In this document: piece by piece, positions 1 to 20,930 of the stretch
Numbering within the stretch: the first letter of the stretch is position 1
How the letters are laid out: every line of letters begins with the position of its first letter
Assembly (NCBI RefSeq): GCF_016859285.1
Contig: NC_053413.1
Coordinates: 12,673,001-12,737,000, forward strand
DNA from: Xiphias gladius
Lineage: Eukaryota; Chordata; Actinopteri; Istiophoriformes; Xiphiidae
Length of the DNA stretch: 64,000 nucleotides
Reading direction: 5' to 3'
The notes under the pieces: generated by a model
What the model saw: the letters and a program-made list of their open reading frames with translations, nothing else
Databases searched by the model: none
Told to the model about the DNA's origin: nothing
Program-made: the position numbers and the translations under genes

Positions 1-198
1 CATGCTACAGTCTGTCCAAGGTATCTTCTGTGCTCTGCTCAACATCTGCATTTTAAATGTGCTGTAAAATGGACTAATCTTGTTTAAGTGATCGAAAAAT
101 GTAACTTCGTTTCCCCAAAGTAATATCTCAACCGGGAACAGTTTTGTACTTTATGTTCTTTGTATGATCAACATTTTTTTTTTTTTTTTCTTTGTCAG

Positions 199-1935
199 TT
201 TGGCTTCATGGAGCCTATTAAACAGACTGTGGAAAATAATCTTGATTCCTTTGCCTTTCAAAACTACCGCATGGGGGAAGTGAAGCTTAGAGCCTCAGGC
301 TCGTTTTACTGTAATGTTGCGTGAGAACCAAGTCACCTGCTCAAAGCACTGAAATTACACATGGACGTCTTTGGAGAGCGATTTGTAAATTGAAAGTTTA
401 GTCTAAGTTGTCTTAACATGGTAAAGTAGGGATAAGCTATAATTTGGTTTTATTTTTTTTAATTTTATTTATTTATTTTTTTTTTTTTAAAGTCCACTTC
501 TTTGACAAGCTGCCTGTCTGGTTTCCTAAGATCTAAAAACTAAACATGGTTTTTGGCTCAGTGAATCCTGTACATGTCTCAAAACCATTGTTTAGCCAGA
601 TGTGTTGACATTCAACTTCGTAGTCTACTGAGATCATACCTCTAGTGAGGTTTGAAAAATTAGCCCCTAAAGTGGCACATGGAAATGCTGGAAAAAACAT
701 CAGCTGGTGTCTGGTCATGTTAATGCTTCATTACGTTCAAGAGGTCAGCTACTTCAAAAACCTACAAGTCCTTGGAGAGCGAAGTGTTGCGCCTACCAAC
801 AAGTGCTCATCAGAGATGAAAGCTGCTCTCTTGCCTAGGTCATATGTGGAGAAAGTAGGCCAATGCACGTGAGGTAAAAATCTCCTTTTGCTTTGCTCAC
901 ATCCTTCAAACTCAGTTCTCATTGTTTCCATGAATACCTTCAAGTTAGTCGCTGTGTTTAGTGATCTGCTTCAGATGTCGCCTACAAACATGCCATGGCC
1001 TCTTCCCCGATTCTGATTCTTAAAGAAATGATCATTGAGGAAAACAATGTTTCTATGAAGCTCCTCTGGATTGTAGTGCTCCACCTCCTGAGTCCCCCAA
1101 AAAAAAGCATTGGCCTCTTAAGTCATGGGTAGTATTGTGCTCAGTCCACTTCTGTTCACTGCATTAGTCCTCAAATTTGCTCCAGTAATGTCCCACAGCA
1201 GTCCTATTTGATGTGTAAGGTGTCTAGACTGTACTCAGTTGTTGTTCTCTGTACCCTTACATATGAATAAGTGGTGAGTTTCAGACTCATGAATAGTGTT
1301 GCATGCACTTGATTGTGATGTATGTCAAACATTAGTTGCCGGGCTTAATCCATCTCTTGGTCTCTTTCTTTAGAATGAAAAGACTGTTGGAGGCTTCCAT
1401 GGATCTCCTCACAGCTGAAGTGTACAGCTTTAGGTGGCAGTGACTGGTGATGCAGTTATCAGGTAAAAAGAAAAAAAATAATTTTAAACAATTTTTCCCT
1501 CGTGCTTTTTGACTAGTGCAGCCAAGGTTTGCAGGCTGACAACCTCTTTATTCCCTATTTCAGGTCCAACGTGGGGCAGCTTTAAGCAGTGTCTACAAGG
1601 GAGGATCCTGCCAACAAAAAGTTTGAGAACTTTGTGAATATCAAACGTTGGCTTGCCTGAGAAGCTAATTTTTCCAATGTTATGGCAGGTATTCATAGTC
1701 CTTGATATCCCAATTCATTGGGGGGGTGGCGGATAACAAATGTATGCACTAGGGAATGAACATTTTTTGCCTTCCATATCTTGTCTGAATATGAGTCCCT
1801 TTCAGACAGTTGGCTTACTTGAAAGATGGAGTACTGTTGTGATCATTGTAATAATTTATTGCACAAGGCACTTCAGCACTATTATGCTGTTTTTAACTTT
1901 TTGTATTGAGTTCAAAAATAAAACTGAAGGAGAAT
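199..1935 (+). other. Possible 3' part of an unidentified spliced plus-strand transcript
   Basis: Three candidate exons can be seen. The first begins at 199 after a long T-rich tract ending TTTGTCAG and can end at 320 before GTGAGA. The second begins at 1374 after CTTTCTTTAG and can end at 1461 before GTAAAA. The third begins at 1564 after CTATTTCAG, and an AATAAA signal follows at 1917-1922. If exons 1 and 2 are joined as drawn, one frame stays open through both and ends at a TGA in exon 2, giving a 62-residue tail starting FGFMEPIKQT and ending YSFRWQ. I do not recognise this tail, so the transcript may be the end of a gene lying mostly to the left, or a long non-coding RNA. It runs toward ndufa13, which would make the two convergent. 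The splice sites are read by eye and coding status is unproven. Confidence 0.3.
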
Positions 1936-2944
1936 TAACTTCTCATTGTTTTGTTTTAAACATCTTGAAATTGCCCAAGTTCTTTATTCACGGTATTGAA
2001 AATCATTAAATTGACATACATTTCACGATCCTTCATATTAGGTTTAAAGTGGACTTAAGATGTGTTGCTGTTGATAAAGAGGTGTTAGACGAGGTGAATT
2101 GGGAGCAATTTGGGACCCAAAAGCAGTGATACCTCCATGTGATCAAATTGGATTTCAACCATTACAGCAAGAAATCCTAATGCAAGATCTCTGATTTGAG
2201 TAATTGGTCAGCTTAAAACCCTGATGGTGTCAGAAGAAATCAGTTAAATTTTGATTTCAAATTAAAAAACAGGTCTTCCTCAGTTACATGACATTTTACA
2301 CTGTAAGGAGAAAATAACTTTTTAAAGCCAATAAGACTTTCTGTGCATCTTCCAGGTAACCTGAGGACATTCTGTGGCATGTTTTCAGAAGGGAAATTTC
2401 AGGTGAATAAAAATTATGTTAATGGAGATTGAGAACTTTTTTTTTCAAAGTATGTGGCACAGCTGTACATCTGGAGGCACCAACCTGCACGTTCCAGTTT
2501 GCCTGTCAGCCTCTTTGCACATGTAACCTTGTGTAGATCAGCGATGTATGTGCAGATGCTTAACACTAAGTTGAGAAGTGGTTGATGGAGACAGTGAGTA
2601 ATGTGCACCATGATCAAAAGTAGTATTCCCACTTTCACTGAAATAGTTTTAGTGCATCATTGTCTGATGCACTTACGCGTAAGCAGCATTTTAATGTTAT
2701 TGCTGGTCCAGGTGGCGCTTTTTATTGGCTTTATATAATTTTGGGAAATATTTCTCAGATGAAATGGGGTACAAATATACTGTAGCAAAAACTTAAGTAC
2801 AACTACCTCAAAACTATTCAGGTACTGTGCTGGAGTAAATGTACTTTTCCACAACAGGACCTGATCCTATCAGGTACCTGCTGTAAACCTCAAACTGAAA
2901 AAAAACACGACACATAAACCAGAGTAAGGTACAGAAAAAAAGAT
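1936..2944. other. Intergenic, no gene seen
   Basis: AT-rich sequence between the left-edge transcript and the ndufa13 poly(A) site. No conserved coding frame, transposon end or RNA gene was recognised. The short open frames here have no recognisable similarity and no splice context. Confidence 0.5.
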
Positions 2945-2950
2945 TTTAAT
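2945..2950 (-). terminator. ndufa13: Probable poly(A) signal of ndufa13
   Basis: TTTAAT on the plus strand reads ATTAAA on the minus strand, the commonest variant poly(A) hexamer. It lies about 100 bases after the ndufa13 stop codon, implying a very short 3' UTR. No canonical AATAAA was seen nearer the stop. Confidence 0.5.
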
Positions 2951-3047
2951 ATTGAACATTTACAAGCTGAATTGAGCGATCGCTCAGGTCCACATGGAAG
3001 GGGACGTTGAAGGTGGTGGAGCTCTGGACACTGTATCTTGGTGGTGC

Positions 3048-6000
3048 TTACACGTACCACAAGAACCCGAAACGCTTGTGCAAAAGCTCCTCACGGGGCC
3101 GGAGGTTGAAAAGCTCCTCTGACAGAGGGGCGACCCAGCGGTCTGTGTGGAAGACGCTCTCACCGACCTGCGCGAGCGTTAGACATTCATGTTAACCTGC
3201 ATCTGATAACAATTATTAACTTGGATTATTACTCCCCTTTTTGGCCTCCCTAGATAAATAAGACTGCAGGTGCTCTTAAAGTTTGGAACTATCAGGAAAC
3301 TTCAGTATGTAAGATTTGTTTATATATAGTTATAATATTCATTCATAAACAAAAGTGATAGCCAGAAATTTTTCAAAATTCTAAATTTCTAATATTGTTG
3401 GGACATGCCTTTGCCCAAGAGGTTGTTATTTTACAGATTTCCATGCATTCTTGTCAGCTGAATCCTGTTTTTCACTATCTGTTGGTTGGCAAATGCTCTA
3501 CCAATAGAGCTTATTGTCAACCCTTATATGGATATGTAATTAGAAACTAGACTCTTCCGTATGTTGGCCAAAAATGAACATAAATAGAAAAATTTGAACC
3601 TCAGGTCTGTGCGCACCTCGATGCATGCAACTACCTTAGCTACTACTTGCCAACAATACATCCACATCTACAGTAATGTGAACTCGTTATAAAGTAAGCT
3701 AATATTAGAAGAGGACACTCTTTCAATGAAATGTAATTGTGTAAATATTATGTAAATCATCAATTTAGTGATAACCCTTTTTTTGATGGAAAAAATATAG
3801 AAATGCTTAAATGTGAAATTCTCTGTGTAAAATGTAAATGTGTTTTGATGCTAACAGTTAACATTAGTTCACAGTACGTACTGTGCAGCTGACGGAAATA
3901 ACTAATATGGATAAACGCTACTTATAAATTCAAACTGGAAGTGCATAAGGGTAATTTTTTATCCACTTATGAAAAGTTGGGGAATAAATAATACAAAAAC
4001 TCAATTTTCTTAAAAATGAATACTTTTTTTTTTTTTTAAATGAATAAGTAGTTATCAGAAACAACATTTTCTAAGAATACCTGAATGTGAAATACTGGGG
4101 GGGGGGGAAAGAGACCAGCAGGCTAATTTTTGACTTACTTGTACATCCAGGGGTTGATAAATATGACAGCTGTGATAAATCCACGAGCCAAAGTTTATAT
4201 TGAATATTATGTAGTTTACTTTTCATTTACAGAAACCCAAAAATTCAGTAATAAGCAGTGGGCTGCTAAAACAAAGAGACAAATGTTTCTCTTTACCTTC
4301 CAACCTGGAACGTCCTTCATGAGAACCGCCTCCTCTTCTAAATTTTCCCTCAGCATTCGTAAGGATCTGGCCAGAGGGGAAATCCAACTGTTAAACAAAT
4401 AGCTAGCCTGTGGGTATTACCACCAGATTAAAACAGTAAATGTGTCTGTTTGCGTTAGTTTTTCTTTTTTAATATGTCACCTTCGATCTTGCTCTGCCTG
4501 CAGCAGGGGCATCATAGCTATCCTGGCTTCCATCTCCTCAATCTGCAAGCGCCTGCGATACACAAACATGTAACATCACCACCAGTTTTAGCTCGTCTGT
4601 GAACATTAAACAGAGTTTGACTGAGCAAAACCAAAAAGACAATTACAAGGACAATTCCTACCTCCTCTCTCTGTTCCACCTAAACAGCCTCCAGTAACCA
4701 AAGACCATGAGGCCGATGCCAATGCCGAACATGCTATATCCTGTTGATTAAAGAATTCATTAGTCAAATATTAGAGCAGCATTTAATTTCCCCACAGATG
4801 ATCTAGAGTTTGGTCAGTTTCAGTATCAGTATCAAATTGAACCTAATCAGAAATCTACATTATTGATATAACCATTGTATGTTTAGATATGTTACAAAGA
4901 TGGAATAAATGAATCTCTAGTAGACTGTCTAAGATCTGCGGCTTACACTATTGTAAGGCATACAGATACTGGCAATTGATGTAACCGTGCTGACTCAGTT
5001 ACTGTATGTTACAATGGTAGCATCCACACTTTAAGGCAGTCAGGTATATAAATATTTTTCTGACGGGGCAGCCCAGCCACACACTCATCTGAAAATACGT
5101 CTATTTACATTACCAGAGCCTGCTGGACCAGTTGAAGTACAACCATAAGCAGTCTGAAAAACCCGTACATTTTTCGGGTTTAGAATGTAAAATCTAAAAT
5201 GTAAGTGTCAAAACTACAAAGCTACAAATTCCCCTGCATCTGCAGCTCTAAACAGCTGCAAGTGCACTACCACAGCATCTGCACATGTAACTGCTACCAC
5301 TGTGACTCCCTTTGATGGTTTGTTGACAACTGATGAGCCTGATTTCAGGTGCTTCTCATCAGTGAGAGGCTCTGGTGACTTGTGATGGAGACATGTGATC
5401 ATTTTTTTTAAATGAGTGAGGAAAATTATGTATTTTTTTCTGCTGTGTTGTTTTTTTGGAAGTAATTGCATACTTTAATGTCTTTTTTTGTCAGTGGTTT
5501 GTGTAATTAGTTAAAGACCAAAATTAATTTCAATTTTAGTTTCATTCATGAATATAATTGTTGCAGCTCTTGTTATGTGTAGGTGAAATAATGAACTTTC
5601 TTCAGCCTCAGCTCACAACCTGTGTTTATAATAGTGATACCCAAAGCTGCCAATGTTACAATGTATTCAGTGGTCCATCATATTCTTTTACTAGAGTAGG
5701 AATTTACCAGTTATTGCTAACGTTTTTGCAATGCTCAGTTATTTTGACAGCTTATCAAAAGTGTTAATGGAAATAGCTAGATAAATATGTAACCTAATAA
5801 AGACAGGGTAACAAATTTTGATAACTGTGTCAAAAGAAGCAGTCTAACTTGTCAATAATTTCGCCTTTTGTAGTCTTTTTATCCATCATGTAATCACTCA
5901 TGTGACAGTTAAGTGTAACATCAGTCACAGACAAACATTTTAATTCATTTGTCTTACGGCTTTCACACAGCAACTGACCTGTCTATGGTCAACTACAGCT

Positions 6001-6483
6001 TTGAAATTAGAAGCATTAAATAAACTTTGAAGCTCATTTCCGATTTACAGTATTGTAACATAATTTTATCTGACTAAATCTGCAATTTACCAAGTGCCAG
6101 TGTTAGCTAGTAAGCACGTAGCTATAATAACGGTCAATAATAATTGGCACAAAAATGTTGTATAGCCACTAAAACACTTACAAACGCTCCTATTATATTG
6201 TCAAAGGCGCCAGTCGCCAATTCCAGAGCCACCAAAAGCCTTAAAACTGTAATTTTGGCAGATAATCTTTTGTTTCTATACCAAAAGTTAGCATTAGCTG
6301 CTGTTTAGTAAGCAAATGTCACAGTCTGTACATTTTTAAGAACTGCATGGACCTGTATATTTAGCAAACTGAGTAAATGGTGCATGTACCTGAAAGTCCT
6401 CGTTTCGGTAGATTTCTCTTATAATCAAACGCAGCATAGCCTCCCGGAGGAGGCATGTCCTGCTTCACCTTGGACCCCGCCAT
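3048..6483 (-). CDS. ndufa13: NADH dehydrogenase 1 alpha subcomplex subunit 13 (GRIM-19)
   Basis: Accessory subunit of mitochondrial respiratory complex I in the inner membrane; in mammals it is also known as a cell-death regulator and STAT3 partner (family knowledge). There are five coding exons: 6390-6483, 4662-4740, 4481-4552, 4297-4366 and 3048-3167. They total 435 nt, or 144 residues, the same length as human. The start [15 protein letters not shown] matches the family N-terminus almost residue for residue. A single membrane segment (about residues 33-50, [16 protein letters not shown]) precedes the basic WNRERRR motif, then the conserved [19 protein letters not shown], ending FGFLWYV. 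All introns are GT-AG and phases agree. The first intron, about 1.6 kb, is the largest. Upstream on the same strand is gatad2a, as in human apart from the missing TSSK6. Identification is very secure. Confidence 0.97.
3470..3652 (-). repeat. Degenerate tRNA-derived SINE traces in last ndufa13 intron
   Basis: Read on the minus strand, 3484-3523 contains GCTCTATTGGTAGAGCATTT, which looks like a tRNA D-arm and A box. A second stretch at 3590-3652 contains TAGCTAAGGTAG and GGTTCAAAT, like A and B boxes. Neither folds as an intact tRNA by eye, so they are best read as remnants of tRNA-derived SINEs, possibly two in tandem. The SINE family was not identified. Confidence 0.35.
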
Positions 6484-6900
6484 CTTCCTCCAGCCTTCTC
6501 CAAAACACGCTGCTGACCTCACCGAAACGACTCTTCTTCGCATATGCGGAAAGCTGCAGCGCCGCTCTACCGCCCCCATCGGTCAGAATGAGAGCTACGT
6601 CTCCTAGGAACCATACCAGCGCTTTTTGTGTATCTTAACCAGTTTACAAACTTAACATTGATACACACTGTAGTGTTTTAAATGTGTTAATGTGCAATTC
6701 CAGTTTCTATTCATAAAAATCCACTATTAAGATTTCCCCGTAGAGCCTTGAAACTTGCTTGAGACAAGCATTTTGCTTTCATTTTCAATTTTAAATTAAC
6801 ATTATTGTCCGTCAACGCAAGGTAGTTTTATAACAACTGCATTAACAAGCATGCAAAGCAGACTTGTCGTCTTTTTTGACATATTGCCTCATTGGTTCAC
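6484..6900. promoter_or_regulatory. ndufa13: ndufa13 upstream region / 5' UTR
   Basis: The first 100 bases or so upstream of the ndufa13 start are GC-richer than their surroundings and probably hold the 5' UTR and core promoter. No TATA box is placed convincingly. Further upstream the DNA becomes AT-rich and featureless until the transposon that begins near 6900. Confidence 0.4.
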
Positions 6901-7452
6901 TGGTGGAAGAAGAAATAAGATCCTTTACTTAAATAAAAGTACCAGTACCACAGTGTTAAAATACTCTATTAAAAGCAAAAATCCAGCATCCAAAATCCCA
7001 CTTGAGTAGTAGTACAAAAGTATTGTACAGAGGCAAACATTTACTTCAAGCATCAAAAGTAAAAGTAATCATTATGCAGCAAAATCTCCTGTAAATTATA
7101 TTATTGGATTATTATTGGTGATGCATAAACATTTAGGCAACATTTTAATGTTGCTCAGATGGAATTAGGTGGAGTTCATTTTAACTACTTTAAATGCTGC
7201 TGTACAGTTACACCTATATTAATGAAGCATATTAAGATGATCATGTTTGTTATACATAAAAATCTTAATCCACAACGTAACTAGCAAGTAGAGCTGTCAA
7301 GTAAATGTAGTAAAGTAAAAGTACAACACTTCCCTCTGAAATATAGACGAGTGGAAGCATAAAGTAACAGTAGATGGAAGCACTCAAGCAAAATACATGA
7401 AAAATGTATTTAAGTGCAGTATTTGAGTAAATGAACTTCATTACATTCCACA
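6900..7452 (-). mobile_element. Non-autonomous DNA transposon common in percomorph fish
   Basis: The block carries the repeated ACTTAAGTAAAAGTAC-type words at both ends, with a left end near TGGTGGAAGAAG and a right end that reads GTGGAATGTAATGAAGT on the minus strand. I recognise this composition from a very abundant teleost element (ends rich in TTTACTCAAGTACTG-like words). It has no transposase frame. It sits between the ndufa13 promoter and the gatad2a 3' end. Superfamily (hAT-like is my guess) is not certain. Confidence 0.65.
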
Positions 7453-7965
7453 TTATCTAAGTTGTAAATTGATTTTCATACTCTAATGCATACGGGGAAC
7501 GGCTGCCTGTGAGGTTGTCACACATGGCTGTTAGGCTTCTGGCAGTTAAATGTAGACTTGTATGTTAATCTTTGGTATTGTTTCCTAATGATCTGTGATC
7601 TCACCAACCTGTTTTTGCTATTTCCATCTCACCTGCCAGCTGCTACTCTGTTTCCAGATCAGCCTTTATGCCTCATCTACGCTCACTGAAATCCACATTC
7701 TCCTTTTCTGACTTATTTCCTGTATTACATTTAATGTCTTCTTTTGTCTTTGATTTGGTACATACCCAGTGGAGGAGTATACTGATCTGATGACCTCCCT
7801 GAGGGTTCATTTCACTGGTTCACTCAATTCAACAATCCCTGCCCTGATCATATGAGGAAATTAGAGCCCTGACAATTTCATCCCAGTCAGTTTTGCCTCC
7901 AGATGAAATGTTATTCTAGTGTTACATTATCCAAACATAAGTGAAAACAAGTGTTTAAAATTTAT
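7453..7965. other. Intergenic between ndufa13 and gatad2a
   Basis: No gene, RNA or clear repeat was recognised. In particular there is no intronless kinase frame, so the testis kinase gene TSSK6 that lies here in human is absent from this interval. Confidence 0.5.
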
Positions 7966-9110
7966 ATTTTTTATTATTTCTGTAGGAGCTAGGAAAAAAG
8001 TAAACCAAATTAATTTTAATATAAGTTTGTACAATGCAGTTAAGATCGGGAAGCAGAGAAATTATGCGATATGGTGAGAGGTACAAGGTAATAACGGTCT
8101 TGTGTATTCCAGGGTCTTAGTAGCTGGGAGATGTTACCTTAAACAGCTGATTCAGGGCTATGTATATTATGCTTGTACAAATCGGAGGAAAGGTCTCTGG
8201 CTCCAGCGTGGCAAATTCAGCTCCTTCAGAGTTTGTATTATCTCAGCGATGACATAACACTCAAAATAATCTTACAATGTTGACATTAATATAAAATAAG
8301 CAAATTACAGATGGTAATTACAGATGAATTAAGCAATGACACCATGCTTCTTGAGCTACGGTGCAAAATGAACAGAGGGGTTAAGGGGAGGCATGCTGTT
8401 AAACAGGAAAAAAAAAAATACAAAGCTAGAATAAAGTCTTCATTTGTGGAAACCACAAGATACTGAGGGATTTGAAACATCGGTCAAAAAAACCCCAAAA
8501 CAGAACAAACAAACAAACAAACAAAAACAAAATAACTTACTGTAAATACAAAATATTCAAAATTCAAACCTTTAACTACGGGGGTGATGTACTGAAAATT
8601 TTACAACTGAGTTATTTTGTTTTTGCTTAAAATAAATGTATTTTGAATGTGATCTCTTGGGTACAACTATAACCGTTCAAGTGTCAAAAGGTCGGGTCAG
8701 TTTGACCCACATCATGGCAGAAAAAGGCTGACAAGCCCGGAACAGAGTACTCATTTTTATCAAAGTACTCACTGCTGACATGACCTCTCACTGCACCATT
8801 ATTATCTACCCAGTCTGGAGGACACAAGTACCCAGGGGGAAGCCCTTCAAGTATATGATTTTTCTTTGCCTCAATCAAATCAAAATGGTTTCCGCACAAA
8901 TACCAAAGAACAATGAACCTCAAAATAAACAACAGAAAATAAGAAAACTAAAACAACAATTATACAAAGGTAAGGAAGGAAGGTTTTTTTTTTTTTTTTC
9001 ACTTTGAGAGATTGTATTTGCTTAATAGTCCTCCAAGGGGTGCTGTTGACCTTACTATTGGAGCTGAGGAACTTGGACAAAAACTAATAATGAATAGTAG
9101 AGTATTTCAG
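7966..9110 (-). other. gatad2a: Probable gatad2a 3' UTR
   Basis: The sequence after the gatad2a stop codon on the minus strand has AATAAA-type words near 7966-7975 (plus-strand TTTTTTATT). A transcript ending there would have a 3' UTR of about 1.1 kb. It contains a T-homopolymer at 8984-8999 and one protein-like frame at 8684-8932, discussed under findings. The end point is an inference from one hexamer. Confidence 0.4.
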
Positions 9111-17685
<8,575 letters not shown>

Positions 17686-19344
17686 GCCCTGCAGATAAAG
17701 GAAGAAATAACTGTTATCTGGACTGTTATTGATTCAAACAGGATCAAAGTTGCAGGTCAAATCCCACAAGCTACAGAAATAAAGTATTTTCAGTCTTTCA
17801 CCAAAGTTCAACAGAGCGGACTCATGTCACATTTCATCCCAACAGCTAAGCATCTAACCCAAACTACAGAGAACTGAAATTTGCAGGAAGTTGAACATTT
17901 GAAAAAAAAAATTGCACGTGTAAACCTTGTAAACAGGTTAAATGCATTAAAATGTGGATTCCTAACATTTGAAATGTTGCATGGCAGTTGCTGTTTAAGT
18001 TACACTTAACTACACTGAAAGGCTTTCAAGTTACGTTTAAGCATTTAGGAGATGGCGTGTCCCCATTCATTCCCATGTTGATGTCAAAAGATAAACTATA
18101 AACAGTATGGTGAAACCGAAGGTCTGTTCATTTTGTCTGGCTCTCAGCAACCAAGAAAGCTCTTGAAATGTATAGACAATTAGTGTTTGTAAACAAATAC
18201 ATTTGGCTCAACTTAAAAATAAAGTTGATTACAGCCATTTGAAACTTTACAGCTGTATTGCACAAGGTTTAAAAAGACAATTTTTGCTCTGGTTGTTTGT
18301 CACATTTTATTCTTGTGATGTTGACATTAACTGACAAAACCTACACTACGGAGCTATTACCTAATAATAAATTATGTTATGCATTTTCCTGAAAGTGCAG
18401 TTGTGATTGTGTGCCTGTCATTTAGAACTTAAACAGACAAAACTGACCTTGAATCAGTGAAGTCACTTTACCAAGATGTTTACTCAAATATAATTCACAA
18501 ACATGCAATTATCCAAATTTCAGTCTAAACCAAAAATCAAAAGAAGGGGAAACTGAAGTTTCAGTTAGTGTTCAGTGCAAAAGAAAAACGTCTGCGGATT
18601 TTGAAAGAGGGTTAACAACAAAAAAATGTTGCAGTGAGACATCAAATAGCTGGAAGAACATGACAACACTGTAATCAAATCACAGTTGAACAGGGACTTG
18701 GGGAATAGCTATAATTAACTGGAGCATGATTTCTGTTAAAATATTCAAAATGACCAGTGACTAGGAGTACTTTACTAATTTATGTGTGCAAGTGAAACAT
18801 TTTTTTCAATCATTTCAAAGCCTGTAGGTTGTGTATAACCTTTCTTTCCCTGAGTATGACGCCAAGGAGCACCAGATACACTACCCTCTGATATCCCCTG
18901 TACAACAAATTCAATCCCACCAGATGTTGACATGCCAGCACTAGTGAATACAGAGACGTATAGTAGCTTGTTGTGTCAGACAGATGAACGTACAGGGTGA
19001 ATTTATGCGCTCGCAGATGTACGTCAGTACATGCTACATATAGACACACATTATCCCTGCAGTGGCTGTTCTGAATCCTATTTGTTAGGTCAGAAATGAG
19101 AGGAAACACAGGGAGATGGTAGACCACATGGGTCAATTCATCTACCTTTAATGTGTTGATAAAGGCTTATCACATTGTTCTGTATACACCTATGATGCAC
19201 CTTCCAGATCAGTGTATAAAGAACCATTTACGTGTAATAGACACCACACCTTTTTGATGTCAAAAGTGGAGAGACTGTGTCCGACAATTTGTTGTAACTT
19301 TTTGACACATCCTGAACACACTTCACACGGAATTTGAACCTGTT
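17686..19344. other. gatad2a: Start of large gatad2a first intron
   Basis: The intron upstream of the first coding exon begins at about 17689 (acceptor CTTTATCTGCAG) and extends to the CpG-rich region near 28.8 kb. This first 1.6 kb is AT-rich and holds no recognisable coding or RNA feature. Confidence 0.5.
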
Positions 19345-20686
19345 CCCTCATTTTTTCATGACAAATTAAGCAGATAAAAGGGCTGGAGTTGATTCAAAGT
19401 GCTGAATTTGCATTTGGTAGCTGTTTATGGGAAATCTAAATATGCAATTCCAAGAAGCTTTGATGCAAATGAAGGAGATCATCGTTAGGCTGAAAAAACA
19501 AAACAAAAAACAAATATAAACCTATCAGACAGATGGCAGAGACTTTAGGAGTGGCCAGATCAACAATTTGATCCATTCTGAAAAAGAAGTAATGCACTGG
19601 CGAGCTGAGCAACACCAAAAAGCCTGGAAGACCATGGTAGACAACTAAAGTGGATGATCGCAGAACTCTTTCCTTGGTGAAGAAAAAACCTTTCACAAGC
19701 CAGGTCAAGAACACTCTTGTAAAAGGTAGACCTGGGTTTATCACAAAGTGCAAACCATTGGTAACACTCAAGAAAAGAAAGGCCAGATTAGGCTTTGCCA
19801 GAAAACATCTAAAAAGCCTGCCCACTTCTGGAACAGGATTCTTTGGACAGATGAAAACAAGATTAACTTGTACCAGAATGATGTGAAGAAGAGAGTGCGG
19901 ATAAGGAAAAGAATGGCTAATGATCCAAAGCATACCACATCATCTGTCAAACATGGTGGAGGTAGTGTTATGGCATGGGTATATATGGCTGCCAATGGAA
20001 CTGGGTCACTGGTGTTTATTAATGATGTGACTGCTGATAAAGGTAGCAGGATGAATTCTGAAGTGTATCGGGCTATATTATCTGCTCAGATTCAGCCAAA
20101 TGATGCACAACTGATCGGACGGTGCTTCACAGTACAGATGGATAATGACCCAAAACATACTGGGAAAGCAACCAAAGAACTTTTCAAGGAAAGAACTGGA
20201 ATACTCTCCAATGGCCGAGTCAGACACCTGACCTCAACCCAAGTGAGCAGGATTTTCACTAAATGAAGACAAACTGAGGGCAGAAGAACCACAAACAAGC
20301 AGCAACTGAAGGCGGCTGCAGAAATGGTCTGGGAACGCACCTCAAAGGAGAAACTCAGCATTTGGTGATGTCCATGGGTTCCAGACTTCAGGCAGTTATT
20401 GACTGAAAAGGATTTTCATCCAAGTATTAAAAATAATCCTTATATTTATAATTGTGTTGATTTGTCCAATTACTCTTGAGCCTCTGAAAATGATGGACTT
20501 ATATATAAAAATGGCTGTAATATTTAAACGGTTAATGTGATATTTTTGTTAAACCCCTTGAATTAAAGCTGAAAGTCTACACTTCAATCAAATCTTGATG
20601 GCTTCGTTTCAAATCCAGTTTGTTGGTGAACAGAGGCAATTTTACGAAAACTGTGTCAATGTTCAAATACTTATGGACCTAACTAT
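19345..20686 (+). mobile_element. 5'-truncated Tc1/mariner element with dead transposase
   Basis: The sequence matches a Tc1-like family common in fish: an HTH segment around 19540 (AETLGVARSTI, followed by a stop), Tc1 words such as FFGQMKTRLTCTRMM in one frame and the NDPKHT and KHGGGSVMAW motifs near 19920-19980, then SNGRVRHLTSTQ-like remnants of the PDLNP region. The right terminal repeat runs to 20686, ending in ATACTTATGGACCTAACTA. The matching left terminal repeat is missing. The transposase is split among frames with many stops, so it is inactive. It lies in gatad2a intron 1, same strand orientation opposite to the gene. Confidence 0.85.
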
Positions 20687-20846
20687 ATATACACACAAAC
20701 ATATATATATATACACATACATACATACATACACATATATACATACATACATTTATATATACACACACACACACATACATATATATACACACACACACAC
20801 ACATATATATACACACACACACACACACATATATACACACACACAC

Positions 20847-20885
<39 letters not shown>

Positions 20886-20930
20886 CACACACACACACAC
20901 ACACATTTACATACACATATGTTTGTGTGC
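20687..20930. repeat. Compound (CA/TA) microsatellite
   Basis: A 240-base alternating purine-pyrimidine tract made of ACAC and ATAT blocks starts directly at the right end of the Tc1 element. Its conceptual translations (IHTHTHTHIY-type) are artefacts. Confidence 0.95.

Noticed and set aside
3484-3652. Possible functional tRNA gene on the minus strand
   Set aside because: A-box-like and B-box-like words are present, but no complete cloverleaf or acceptor stem can be built, so a decayed SINE is more likely.
5214-5471. 85-codon minus-strand frame in ndufa13 intron 1
   Set aside because: No similarity, no splice sites fitting ndufa13 phases, and the known subunit is complete at 144 residues without it.
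6484-9110. Possible TSSK6 between gatad2a and ndufa13, expected from human gene order
   Set aside because: No kinase motifs (HRDLK, DFG) or long intronless frame on either strand; the interval holds a transposon and UTR sequence.
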